Below, one piece after another: positions 7,934 through 16,605 of a stretch of DNA of 34,398 bases. The position numbers and the translations under genes are program-made. The stretch is from Pseudonocardiales bacterium. GTDB lineage: Bacteria > Actinomycetota > Actinomycetes > Mycobacteriales > Jatrophihabitantaceae. Under the pieces are notes generated by a model, which was not told the origin of the DNA, did no database searches, and saw nothing but the letters and a program-made list of their open reading frames with translations. Where the stretch lies: the NCBI GenBank assembly GCA_030840285.1, contig JAVEES010000107.1, positions 1 to 34,398 on the forward strand, given 5' to 3'. Every line of letters begins with the position of its first letter. Position 1 is the first letter of the stretch.

Positions 7934-9406
7934 ATGGCCGACGACGTATTTTTCACCTCAGCCACCGAGCTCGCGCGCCGCATCAGGACTGGCGAGCTTT
8001 CGGCCGGCGAGGTTGCCGAGACGTTCCTGCGCAGGATCGACGATCTCAACCACGAGACGAACTCCTTCACCGAGGTCACGCACGACCTGGCGATGGACAC
8101 AGCGAAACGCTGCGATGAAGCGGCGGCACGAGGAACGAGTCTGGGTCCGTTGCACGGCGTCCCGGTCGGCATCAAGGACCTATTCGATTTCCGGGCCGGT
8201 GTCCGAAACACGTTCGGCTCGCTGCCACTCAAGGACTTTGTGCCAGCGAGCACAACGGAATACATCCAGCGGCTCGAGAACGCCGGCGCGGTCATCGTGG
8301 GCAAGACCAATGCTCCTGAATTCGGCCACAAGGGAATCACCGACAACTTCGTCAGCGGGCCTTGCAGCACGCCCTTCGACCTGAGCAGGAACGCAGGTGG
8401 ATCATCCGGGGGCAGTGCCGCCGCGGTGGCGGCAGGCTTGGTACCAATGGCGCAGGGCACCGACGGCGGCGGCTCGGTACGAATCCCATCAGCCTGGTGC
8501 GGCACCTTCGGATACAAGCCCTCATTCGGCCGCATTGCTGACATCGCCCGTCCGAACTCGGCTGTTTCGACCAGCCCGTTCGTCTCGACCGGCCCGATCA
8601 CCCGCTCGGTGGATGACGCGGCGCTGATGCTCTCGGTTATGGCTGGTCCACATCCTCGTGACCCGTACTGCCTGCCTGCGATCGCTGGTGACTGGTCTAT
8701 TCGGGACCACTCGGGCCTGGCAGGCAAGCGAATCGCGTTCAGTGCAGATCTCAGCGGCTTCCCTGTCGATGCGGAAATCGCCGCCAAGATCAGCGATGCG
8801 GCGACCTCACTTGAGCTTGCCGGCGCATCGGTACACCACGTCGACATCAAGTGGCCGGCCGACCAGTTCGAGCTCTCGAGTTTATGGCTGCGCATCACCG
8901 GCCTGATGTACATCTCGGCGCTCGAGGCGATCAAGGGTTGGGGCGTAGACCTGATGAACGACCACATCGACGCTCTTACGCCGGCCTTCCGCGACATGGT
9001 GCTAGCCGCTCAGCTGCTGAGCGAGGACGAGGTGCTGCAGGACAAGATCCTTCGCACCGCTGTGCAGGACGCGGTCCAGGACGTATTCGACGACTATGAC
9101 TTCATCGTCTCGCCTACCCTGGCGACCTCTCCGGTGCCCAACGCATCGGACGGCCTGACCGTCGGTCCGAGCGAGCTGAACGGAACCGCGGTCGATCCGT
9201 CTATCGGCTGGTGTTTGACGTACCCCTTCAATTTCACCGGCAACCCCGCCGCATCCGTCCCAGCGGGGCTGACCAGCGCGGGGCTGCCGGTCGGCATGCA
9301 GATCGTCGGCCGCCAGCACGCTGACCTCGATCTGCTGGCAGCCTGCGCTGCCTACGAGGCCGTTGCTCCGTGGCTGGACACCTATCCAGGCCACACGGGA
9401 TCGTAG
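7934..9406 (+). CDS. Amidase signature family (GatA/AtzE-like) amidohydrolase
   Basis: HGVPVGIKDLFDF, GKTNAPEFGHKG, NAGGSSGGSAAAVAAGLVPMAQGTDGGGSVRIPSAWCGTFGYKPSFGR (amidase signature Ser-Ser-Lys). Confidence 0.95.
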   Translation: MADDVFFTSATELARRIRTGELSAGEVAETFLRRIDDLNHETNSFTEVTHDLAMDTAKRCDEAAARGTSLGPLHGVPVGIKDLFDFRAGVRNTFGSLPLKDFVPASTTEYIQRLENAGAVIVGKTNAPEFGHKGITDNFVSGPCSTPFDLSRNAGGSSGGSAAAVAAGLVPMAQGTDGGGSVRIPSAWCGTFGYKPSFGRIADIARPNSAVSTSPFVSTGPITRSVDDAALMLSVMAGPHPRDPYCLPAIAGDWSIRDHSGLAGKRIAFSADLSGFPVDAEIAAKISDAATSLELAGASVHHVDIKWPADQFELSSLWLRITGLMYISALEAIKGWGVDLMNDHIDALTPAFRDMVLAAQLLSEDEVLQDKILRTAVQDAVQDVFDDYDFIVSPTLATSPVPNASDGLTVGPSELNGTAVDPSIGWCLTYPFNFTGNPAASVPAGLTSAGLPVGMQIVGRQHADLDLLAACAAYEAVAPWLDTYPGHTGS

Positions 9407-9419
9407 GTACCCGGCTTAG

Positions 9420-10601
9420 CTAGAGAAGATCGAACCGGGGCGCCCGTTCGACGGGTTGCAGGCAGTCCAGGAGCCCCTCGACCACAGGCACGGTCCACGC
9501 AATGTTCGCCGCGCTGGCGCGGTTGGGAATGTCCTCCGGACGGTGGAGCAGGTCGAAATCGTTGAAGGTCAGGTGCAGACTCGGAATTCCGGCCGCGTAG
9601 AACGGGGCATCATCTGTTCCGATCAGCGGCGGGAAACGTGAGGACAGCCGCAGCGCTGATCGCCCCGATGATCGGGCGGCAGACCTTAGCTGGGTGGTCA
9701 CGTCGAATTCGAGGGTTTCAGGACCAACCGAATACTCCAGAAGATCTCCCCGTCCAAGCCCGTCGATATTGATCACCAAGCCCGTCGAATCCCGTTCATC
9801 CGCTGTCATAGCTGCCACGTAGGTACGTGAGCCGGCAAGGTGCCATTCCTCCGCGGCGAAGAAAACCAGCCGTACCGGACAACGTGCCGGACGGGCTGAC
9901 CACCTGCGCGCCAGTTCCAGTAGGGCGATCGTTCCACTGCCGTTGTCGTAGGCGCCCGGCGTGTTCCAGAACGTGTCGTAGTGGCCGCACACGATAGCGC
10001 GCTGCGCGCTCGGGTCTCGGCCTGGCAGATCGAGGTAAAGATTGCTGCCAGTGGCAAGCGAGGCCTGTTGAGTGTCGACGGTGAGCCGCACGCTGACGTC
10101 GTTGCCGTTCGCGATCCAGTTGGTGAGCCTCACGCCGTCCTGGTGACCGATCGCGAGGTGAGGGATGGCGGCGGCCGATCCGGATGGCAGCGGTTGAGGT
10201 GCGGCGGGGCCACTGTCGCGGGCTAGGAGGTAGGCCACCGGAGCGCCGTTCGCGACAACCGCGAACTTCTGCCAGACCATCGCGTTGATCCAGAGTCCCT
10301 GCCTGCCCAACGGGAGCACGAAACCTTCGATAGGACCGGAGGATGACGCACTCCAGAGCATCGGCCAGCATTCGACCGCCTGCTCGATCGGTGAGGTAAG
10401 GAGCAACTCGGGGGAGCCCTCCGGGCGCCATCCGATCGTCTGTACCTGTTGAGTGGTAGCCGCGATACCGAGGTCGGCGAGCTGCTTGGCCAGGTACTCG
10501 GCTGCCAGCGTCTCGCCGGACGAGCCGTGAAACCGCGGGCCGAGTTCTACCAGTGAGCAGAGCGCTTCATAGACCTTGTCCGTGTCCGGTGCACCATTCA
10601 C
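9420..10601 (-). CDS. M28 family zinc peptidase
   Basis: IVCGHYDTFWNTPGAYDNGSGTIALLELAR, VFFAAEEWHLAGSRTYV, GTDDAPFYAAGIPSL. Confidence 0.88.
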   Translation of the reverse strand: MNGAPDTDKVYEALCSLVELGPRFHGSSGETLAAEYLAKQLADLGIAATTQQVQTIGWRPEGSPELLLTSPIEQAVECWPMLWSASSSGPIEGFVLPLGRQGLWINAMVWQKFAVVANGAPVAYLLARDSGPAAPQPLPSGSAAAIPHLAIGHQDGVRLTNWIANGNDVSVRLTVDTQQASLATGSNLYLDLPGRDPSAQRAIVCGHYDTFWNTPGAYDNGSGTIALLELARRWSARPARCPVRLVFFAAEEWHLAGSRTYVAAMTADERDSTGLVINIDGLGRGDLLEYSVGPETLEFDVTTQLRSAARSSGRSALRLSSRFPPLIGTDDAPFYAAGIPSLHLTFNDFDLLHRPEDIPNRASAANIAWTVPVVEGLLDCLQPVERAPRFDLL

Positions 10602-10649
10602 AGAGGTTCCTTTCGGCGGTGCGCGCGCTGCGGCCGATCGGATCGGCCG

Positions 10650-11963
10650 CTAGTTGGCCTGCCAGCACCAATCGAGAATCATGCCCGCGTATGCCTTTGC
10701 CGCCTGGACGACTTCCTCGATCAGAATGTGCTCGTTGAGCCCGTGGACCCCGTTGCCGACCAGCTTGCCAGGGCCGCACACGATGGCTGGCTGCCCCGCG
10801 GCGGCGAACAGGTTCGCATCGGACGGCGTTCGCATCAGGCTGACCGGCGAGGCGTTTCCGGTCACCTCGGTGATCGCGCGGGCGAGTGAATTGACCGCGG
10901 GATCATCGAGCGGAATATCGATGGGGTCATAGAAGGTATGCAGGAAGGGGTAGGTGATAACGGGGGGATGTGCCGATAGCCATGGGTCGCCGACGCAGAC
11001 CGTATCTATCACCTGCTGAATCTCCTTCAGCCCTTCCGCACAGCTGCGAGTCGGGCTCAAGGTAACGGCGAGAACGGCCGAGCAGCTGTCCGGAGTGGTC
11101 GCCTGCATGCCGCCACCGGCAATCTGGACAGGGTTCATCGCCATCGTGCCCGGGACCATCAGCGGGTGCTTCTCATACAGTCCCCACTGTTGCTCCAACT
11201 CGCGAAGCCGGGCGAGGATCCGAGTCATCACCTCAATCGCGTTGACTCCGACAACCCCCTCCACCGACGGGTGGATCGATCGCACCCGGCCCGCCGCATG
11301 ACCTGCCTCGCCCTCCACCGTGATCTGGAAGAAGAACCACCCGACCGCTGCCGGGCATACCTCCAGGCCGGTGGGCTCTGCGATGACGGCCATATCCGCC
11401 GTCGCCCCGTTGTCCAAGATGTTGTGCGGCCCGAGATCGACCTCACCTGACTCCTCGCCGATGATGAAGGCGGCGGTCACCTGACCTGGTGGAACTATTC
11501 CGACCTCGGCGAGCGCGCGGATCGCCCATACGATCGCGGCGTTGCCGCCCTTCATGTCTGAGGCGCCTCGCCCGTACAGCGCTCCGTCGACGACGTGCCC
11601 GCTCCACGGATCTCCACCGAGCCACTGCGCGTAGTGCTGTTCGGTCACCGGCACAACATCGGTATGGCCGTTGAACAGGACCGACCGGTGTGTCTTGGGA
11701 GAACTCGAGCGCATCGAAGCGATGACGTTGAAGTCGTCCGGACCAGCTTGGACAAGTTTCACCTCGTCGAAGCAGCCCAGATCTGACAGGTAGCCGCTGA
11801 GCCAGCGCTGACACTCGGTCGTACCACCCGGTTCGAAGTCGAGTTCACGGTTGGGATTGATCGACTTGTGCTGAACATATTCGGCCAGAAATTCGGTCAA
11901 GGCTCCGCGGGTGGTGTCGATCTCGGCGAAGACACGCTCCTTGACGTTCTCAGACTCCACCAT
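10650..11963 (-). CDS. M20 family metallopeptidase (ArgE/DapE-like)
   Basis: FNGHTDVVPVTEQHYAQWLGGDPWSGHVVDGALYGRGASDMKGG; start MVESENVKERV at 11963 preceded by CAGGAG SD (track ORF extends further 5'). Confidence 0.9.
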   Translation of the reverse strand: MVESENVKERVFAEIDTTRGALTEFLAEYVQHKSINPNRELDFEPGGTTECQRWLSGYLSDLGCFDEVKLVQAGPDDFNVIASMRSSSPKTHRSVLFNGHTDVVPVTEQHYAQWLGGDPWSGHVVDGALYGRGASDMKGGNAAIVWAIRALAEVGIVPPGQVTAAFIIGEESGEVDLGPHNILDNGATADMAVIAEPTGLEVCPAAVGWFFFQITVEGEAGHAAGRVRSIHPSVEGVVGVNAIEVMTRILARLRELEQQWGLYEKHPLMVPGTMAMNPVQIAGGGMQATTPDSCSAVLAVTLSPTRSCAEGLKEIQQVIDTVCVGDPWLSAHPPVITYPFLHTFYDPIDIPLDDPAVNSLARAITEVTGNASPVSLMRTPSDANLFAAAGQPAIVCGPGKLVGNGVHGLNEHILIEEVVQAAKAYAGMILDWCWQAN

Positions 11964-12085
11964 TTGCCCAATCTCCTGGAGCGTTGATCGCGTTGTTCTG
12001 AAGGCCGCCACCGGTGACTGCGAGCCGCCTGAACGATACCCCACCATTGCGGCCGATCCGACGAATGAACCGCCTTGTTAAGCCC

Positions 12086-13027
12086 TTACCGGTTGGCCCC
12101 ACTCATGGTCATTCCCGCCACCACGTAACGCTGGCCCAGGGTGTACATCAGCAGCAGCGGTATGACGCTGAGAGTCGAGGCCGCCATCAGCCAGGACCAG
12201 ATTGCCGAACCCTGTCCATTGAGATATGCCAGGCCGACCGCCACCGGCATCTTGTTCTGATCGTTGACGAAGATCAGCGGCGAAATCATGTTGTTCCATG
12301 AGTTGATGAACGTCACGACGCCCAGGGCGGTGAACGCCGACGTGCTTAGCGGCACGTAGATGTTGCGCAGCACCCGCAGGGGACCGCAGCCATCCAGGGT
12401 CGCTGCCTCACCGAGTTCCCGAGGAATGCCACGGAAGAGCTGCCTCAGAAGGAAGATGCCGTAGGCGTTGCCGAGGAACGCAGGAACGATGAGTGGATAC
12501 CACGTATTGATCCAGCCGATCTTGGACATCTCAGCGAAGATCGGAACCATCGTCGCGGCAAAGGGAACGGTCAACGTCCCGAGGATCACGAGGAAAATGA
12601 ATTCCCGGCCGCGAAACCTCAGATACACCAAGGCGAATGCAGCCATCGCGCACGAGATGAGGGTTCCGATCGTGACTGCCGATGAGATGAGCAGAGAGTT
12701 GAGCAAGAACCGCAGGAACGGGTACAGCTTGAGAATCTTGCTGTAGGCATCCACGGTCCAGGTGTGCGGAAGGATCGTGGGCGGAAACGCGTTGACCTCA
12801 CTCTCGGTCTTGAACGAGGTGAGCAACATCCAGATGATCGGAAACAGCACGATCAGAGTGACGATTATCAGTAGGGTGTAAAGGCTTGTCACCACCAGAA
12901 CCCGGCCCACTGCCGGCCGGCTCAGGGTCCTCTGGGCCTTGGCGGGCCGACGACCGTTAACCGTAGTGGTCTGCGCGGCGGCCGCTGGGGCCGTTTCGCT
13001 CTCGGCTGTCCTCGGATTAGTTCTCAT
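12086..13027 (-). CDS. Carbohydrate ABC transporter permease (MalG/UgpE type)
   Basis: Multiple TM segments; EAA-loop ELGEAATLDGCGPLRVLRNIYVPLS. Confidence 0.92.
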   Translation of the reverse strand: MRTNPRTAESETAPAAAAQTTTVNGRRPAKAQRTLSRPAVGRVLVVTSLYTLLIIVTLIVLFPIIWMLLTSFKTESEVNAFPPTILPHTWTVDAYSKILKLYPFLRFLLNSLLISSAVTIGTLISCAMAAFALVYLRFRGREFIFLVILGTLTVPFAATMVPIFAEMSKIGWINTWYPLIVPAFLGNAYGIFLLRQLFRGIPRELGEAATLDGCGPLRVLRNIYVPLSTSAFTALGVVTFINSWNNMISPLIFVNDQNKMPVAVGLAYLNGQGSAIWSWLMAASTLSVIPLLLMYTLGQRYVVAGMTMSGANR

Positions 13028-13949
13028 AGTGCACCAACCGGTTCTGAAGTCGCAGCATCAGCGCCGTACCAACCGAAAGGATCACGAGGAAGGTCACTGA
13101 TGCAGCCGAGGCGTAGCCCATTCGCAGGTAGCTGAAGCCTTGCTGGAATATGAAATAGATGATCGTCAAGGTGGTATTGCCTGGACCGCCCTGAGTCATG
13201 ACGTAGGTCTGCTCGAAGACCTGGAACGACATGATGATGCCGATCAGTGCACCGAAGAAGATGGTCGGTGACAGGAGCGGAATAGTGATGTGCCGAAACT
13301 TTCGCAAGTTGCCGGCGCCATCGATCGCGGCGGCGTCATACAGTGTCTCCGGAACAGCCTGCAGGCCGGCCAGGAAGACGATGATGTTGAAACCGATCGA
13401 TCGCCATACCCCCACGATGATGATCGAGGGCATGGACATGTTCGCGCTCGTCAACCACTTGTAGGGGCCGAGGCCCACGAAGTGGAACAGGTAGTTCAGC
13501 AGGCCGTATTGCGGGTTGAACATCCAGGACCACAGAAGGCCGCTGGCAACGACCCCGACTGTCATCGGCACGAAGAACAGAACCCGGAACAGGGACATCG
13601 CCGGCAACTTCTGGTTCAACAGCAGGGCGATACCCAGGCCGAGAGCCATGCTGAGCGGCACCGAGATTCCGGTGTAGTAGAGCGTGTTCTTCCACGCGGT
13701 CCAGAAGACGGTGTCGTGAAACAGCTGCTTGAAGTTTGTCAGGCCGACCCAGGTGGGACTGCCCAACAAGCTCCAGTCGGTAAAGCTGATGTAGATGGCA
13801 ACGAGAAACGGACCGACGGTGAAGAACAGCAGGCCGAGCAGCGTCGGGCTGACGAGCGCCCAACCCCACAGAGATTCGCGACGCGCTGCCTTGCTTCGTG
13901 GACGAATAACTCTGCGGGACGTCTCGGTTCTGGCAAACACCGCTAACAC
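13017..13949 (-). CDS. Carbohydrate ABC transporter permease (MalF/UgpA type)
   Basis: Multiple TM segments; EAA-loop TLYDAAAIDGAGNLRKFRHITIPLLSP; overlaps downstream permease by 11 bp. Confidence 0.92.
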   Translation of the reverse strand: MLAVFARTETSRRVIRPRSKAARRESLWGWALVSPTLLGLLFFTVGPFLVAIYISFTDWSLLGSPTWVGLTNFKQLFHDTVFWTAWKNTLYYTGISVPLSMALGLGIALLLNQKLPAMSLFRVLFFVPMTVGVVASGLLWSWMFNPQYGLLNYLFHFVGLGPYKWLTSANMSMPSIIIVGVWRSIGFNIIVFLAGLQAVPETLYDAAAIDGAGNLRKFRHITIPLLSPTIFFGALIGIIMSFQVFEQTYVMTQGGPGNTTLTIIYFIFQQGFSYLRMGYASAASVTFLVILSVGTALMLRLQNRLVHYEN

Positions 13950-13966
13950 TCTCCTTCGATCATTCG

Positions 13967-14006
13967 CTCGGCCCTTACGCTGGCCGATGCCCAGCTCTCG
14001 GCCGAG
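13967..14006 (-). other. Intercistronic hairpin between SBP and permease genes
   Basis: CTCGGCC (13967-13973)/GGCCGAG (14000-14006) enclosing GCTGG (13979-13983)/CCAGC (13991-13995). Confidence 0.55.
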
Positions 14007-14009
14007 GCG

Positions 14010-15380
14010 TTAGCTCCACGCGATGGGTGAAAGCTTGCTGGAGTCGAACCACGGGTAGCGGGATAGGGAGTTGTTCACCTGCGAGGTAGCGGACTTCATC
14101 GCGTCGGCGACGTTGGCGTTGGTATTGAAGCAGGCATCCAGCGCCTTGCTATAGATGCCCTGGTACTCCAGCCACGCCGGATGGAAGGCAAAGTCGAAGT
14201 GATTCTTCCAACCGTCCGTCCACGCCTTCATATTCGGGGCACCCGTCTGCAGGAACGATGGGCTGGCCGCGGCACTCTTCAGCGACGGCGTCAAACCACG
14301 TCCTGGCGTCTTGGCCGTGATGTCCTGACCTTGGGTGACGATGAAGTCGAGCAGCTTCCAAGCCTCGTCCGGGTGCTTGGTGGTTGAACCCATGACCCAG
14401 GACTGGTACCAGCCGATGCCGCCGGGCTTCTGCTTCTTCGGCATCTCGACGACGTTCCACTTGAAGTCCTTGATCTGGGAGAGCAACGCCATCTCATAGT
14501 TGCCCTGCACCTTCATGCCGATCAGGCCGGTCAGGAACGGGTTACCGGTGGACTGGATGTAACCGGGCAGGGATGAGATGCCAAGCGGCGCCGGTGAAAC
14601 CTTGTACTTGTGGATCAGATCCACGGCGAACTGGATGGCCTCGATGGCCTCTGGCTGGTCCAGCGCGCCCTTGGTGTACGTCGAATCGAGGAAGTTGCCG
14701 CCGTTTTCACGTACGAAGCTTCCCCAGACCTCCTGGGAGCTGTTCCAGGAGTAGAAGCCGTACTGTTGCTTGCCATTCTTGTTCTTCTTGGTCATCGCTT
14801 GCGCCGCGTGCAGCAGTTGGTCCCAGCTCCAGCCGGCCGTCGGCGCATCCAGACCAGCAGCCTCGAACATGTCCTCGTTGTATGCCAGCGCGACGTGGTC
14901 GATCTCGCCCGGGATGCCGTAGACCTTGTTCTCCCACACGGTGTCCTCGCCGGTCGGCGAGCCGAAGTAGTTGTCCAGCGAGATGTTCGCGGTCTTGATC
15001 CGGTCGGTGAGATCCATCAGCGCCTTGTTCTGAACCGCCTGGTAGAAATAGGCGCCGCTCATCATGAAGACGTCAGGCAGTGTGCGGGATGCAATCGATG
15101 TCGCCAGCTTGCTGTAGTACGTCGAGAAGTCGGTCCGGGTGAGCTTGATATCGATATCTGGGTTGGCCTTCTTGAACGCTGCGATGATGTTGTCCTGAAT
15201 CGCCGTCCGGGACGGTTCGGAGTACATCCACACATTGAGCGTTGCCTTGCCGGATTTCGATCCGCCTCCGGAACTGCCGCCGCAGCCCGCAAGAAGGCCG
15301 CCCAGCGATGCCGCGCCAACCACTGAGCCAGCTGCTCCGAGGAACCCGCGTCGCGAAAGCCCGCGCTCCAGACCGTCCAT
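14010..15380 (-). CDS. Extracellular sugar-binding lipoprotein of ABC importer (Tat-type signal)
   Basis: Start MDGLERGLSRRGFLGAAGSVVGAASLGGLLAGCGG at 15380 with AGGAG SD; twin-arginine plus lipobox LLAGC; solute-binding family 1 body. Confidence 0.92.
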   Translation of the reverse strand: MDGLERGLSRRGFLGAAGSVVGAASLGGLLAGCGGSSGGGSKSGKATLNVWMYSEPSRTAIQDNIIAAFKKANPDIDIKLTRTDFSTYYSKLATSIASRTLPDVFMMSGAYFYQAVQNKALMDLTDRIKTANISLDNYFGSPTGEDTVWENKVYGIPGEIDHVALAYNEDMFEAAGLDAPTAGWSWDQLLHAAQAMTKKNKNGKQQYGFYSWNSSQEVWGSFVRENGGNFLDSTYTKGALDQPEAIEAIQFAVDLIHKYKVSPAPLGISSLPGYIQSTGNPFLTGLIGMKVQGNYEMALLSQIKDFKWNVVEMPKKQKPGGIGWYQSWVMGSTTKHPDEAWKLLDFIVTQGQDITAKTPGRGLTPSLKSAAASPSFLQTGAPNMKAWTDGWKNHFDFAFHPAWLEYQGIYSKALDACFNTNANVADAMKSATSQVNNSLSRYPWFDSSKLSPIAWS

Positions 15381-15481
15381 GATCGCTCCTAATCTAAGAC
15401 TCGATATACCGGCAAAGGTTCCGCCAGTTTCCGGGGACTCCGGTGTTCGTGACGTTGTGTTGCCACTCGCGACAGCGAGTG

Positions 15482-16261
15482 TCAGGGTGTTGTCGATCGT
15501 TCGCCTGCCAGCCAGGTGAGCAGCTGCACGAATACATCGGCGAATGGCGGCCACTCGAGAAAGTCGAGGCTTGCCCAATGCGGCGCGCAGTCGGTGGTGA
15601 ACGCCCCGACGCGCCCGGAACCATGGCTACCGACGACGATCAGCGGGTCGTCTTCGACCGCAACGATCGTGGTGGCATCCGGCTTCGCCCGGACCTTGTT
15701 GTAGCCAAGGACATACGGCCAGGCCGCGGGCAGATCGGTCACGGCTGGGTGCGTGGACTGCACGACCTTGGGCTCTACGCCATCCGGACGTTCCACCCGA
15801 TCGTCGTAATCGCTCATGATCACCGGAAGCACCTCGGCCAGCGGGCTGCTACCGAATCTGGCCCTGCCCTGCATTCCAGCAAAGGACATGTAGCCGCCAA
15901 CCATCAGCAGCGCACCGCCCTGCGAGACCCATTCCGCGAGGACTCTCAGCCGGCTGACGCTGCGCCTGCCGGCGAGGCAGTCGTCGGTCAATTCGAAAGA
16001 ATCCGCACCGACATCGCTGAGCACCACGACGTCAAATTCGTTCAGCGCTGCTACCGAGGCGGGAAAGTCCCGGGCGACGAGGTGGGCTGGAATGCGCGAC
16101 ACTTCGATGCCAGCCGCCTCGAGCCCATTGACGAGCTCGATGCCGCCTTCCTCGTAACGCGGTTGTGTAAAGACATCGCTGCCCTTGATATGCGTGCCAC
16201 CCGAGACCCAACTTTCGCCGGCAAGGATCACGCGCGGCTTCCTCAGCGCTGGCAAGTCCAT
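15482..16261 (-). CDS. Glutamine-amidotransferase-like protein (DUF1355/PF07090 type)
   Basis: PRVILAGESWVSGGTHIKGSDVFTQPRYEEG..., DVVVLSDVGADSFEL, GGALLMVGGYMSFAGMQGRARF; first gene of the ABC operon. Confidence 0.75.
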   Translation of the reverse strand: MDLPALRKPRVILAGESWVSGGTHIKGSDVFTQPRYEEGGIELVNGLEAAGIEVSRIPAHLVARDFPASVAALNEFDVVVLSDVGADSFELTDDCLAGRRSVSRLRVLAEWVSQGGALLMVGGYMSFAGMQGRARFGSSPLAEVLPVIMSDYDDRVERPDGVEPKVVQSTHPAVTDLPAAWPYVLGYNKVRAKPDATTIVAVEDDPLIVVGSHGSGRVGAFTTDCAPHWASLDFLEWPPFADVFVQLLTWLAGERSTTP

Positions 16262-16288
16262 TTTGAACCCTTCATGCGGGGCGCTTCT

Positions 16289-16300
16289 GAAATCGATTTC
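16289..16300 (-). promoter_or_regulatory. LacI-type operator GAAATCGATTTC at predicted TSS of promoter TTGACA-N17-TAATTT
   Basis: Perfect palindrome; -35 at 16329-16334, -10 at 16306-16311 on minus strand, driving the DUF1355-SBP-permeases-M20-M28 genes. Confidence 0.82.
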
Positions 16301-16405
16301 TCGGAAAATTACCAGCCTGGCTGTGGAGTGTCAACGGTTCTTCTTGCGGTGCCTTGCATCGGCTTGCTGCCGTGGCCGTTACGACGAATCGGCCTACATG
16401 CCAGG

Positions 16406-16434
16406 TTCACAACGGCGCTGTGCGCCTGTAACGT
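16406..16434 (+). promoter_or_regulatory. Predicted promoter TTCACA-N17-TAACGT for the BtpA-family gene
   Basis: -35 16406-16411, -10 16429-16434, followed by a 12-bp hairpin in the leader. Confidence 0.45.
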
Positions 16435-16605
16435 TTTAGCTCCGCGCAGGCCGCGCTGTGCTTTCAGCACAGCGCGGGTCCTTCGGCAGCGCGTCGTCAT
16501 TTTCACCCAACCGCGCGCTGGATTTCCGGCGCCGGCGCTCGTGAGGTGACCCAAGCCAGGGGCTGGCACCGTCGGCAGAAGTTCGGCAACCATTCAGGAG
16601 GATCT

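Noticed and set aside
12048-12085. Upstream extension of the M20 peptidase to 12047
   Set aside because: Good SD and conventional N-terminus at 11963; the extra 28 residues lack family similarity.
15100-15111. Other ATCGAT occurrences, e.g. in the SBP, kinase and M42 coding sequences
   Set aside because: Lie within CDS and lack the flanking GAA/TTC symmetry; not counted as operators.
15443-16549. 368-aa plus-strand ORF over the DUF1355 gene
   Set aside because: Antisense to a recognisable DUF1355-type protein and runs across the promoter/operator region.
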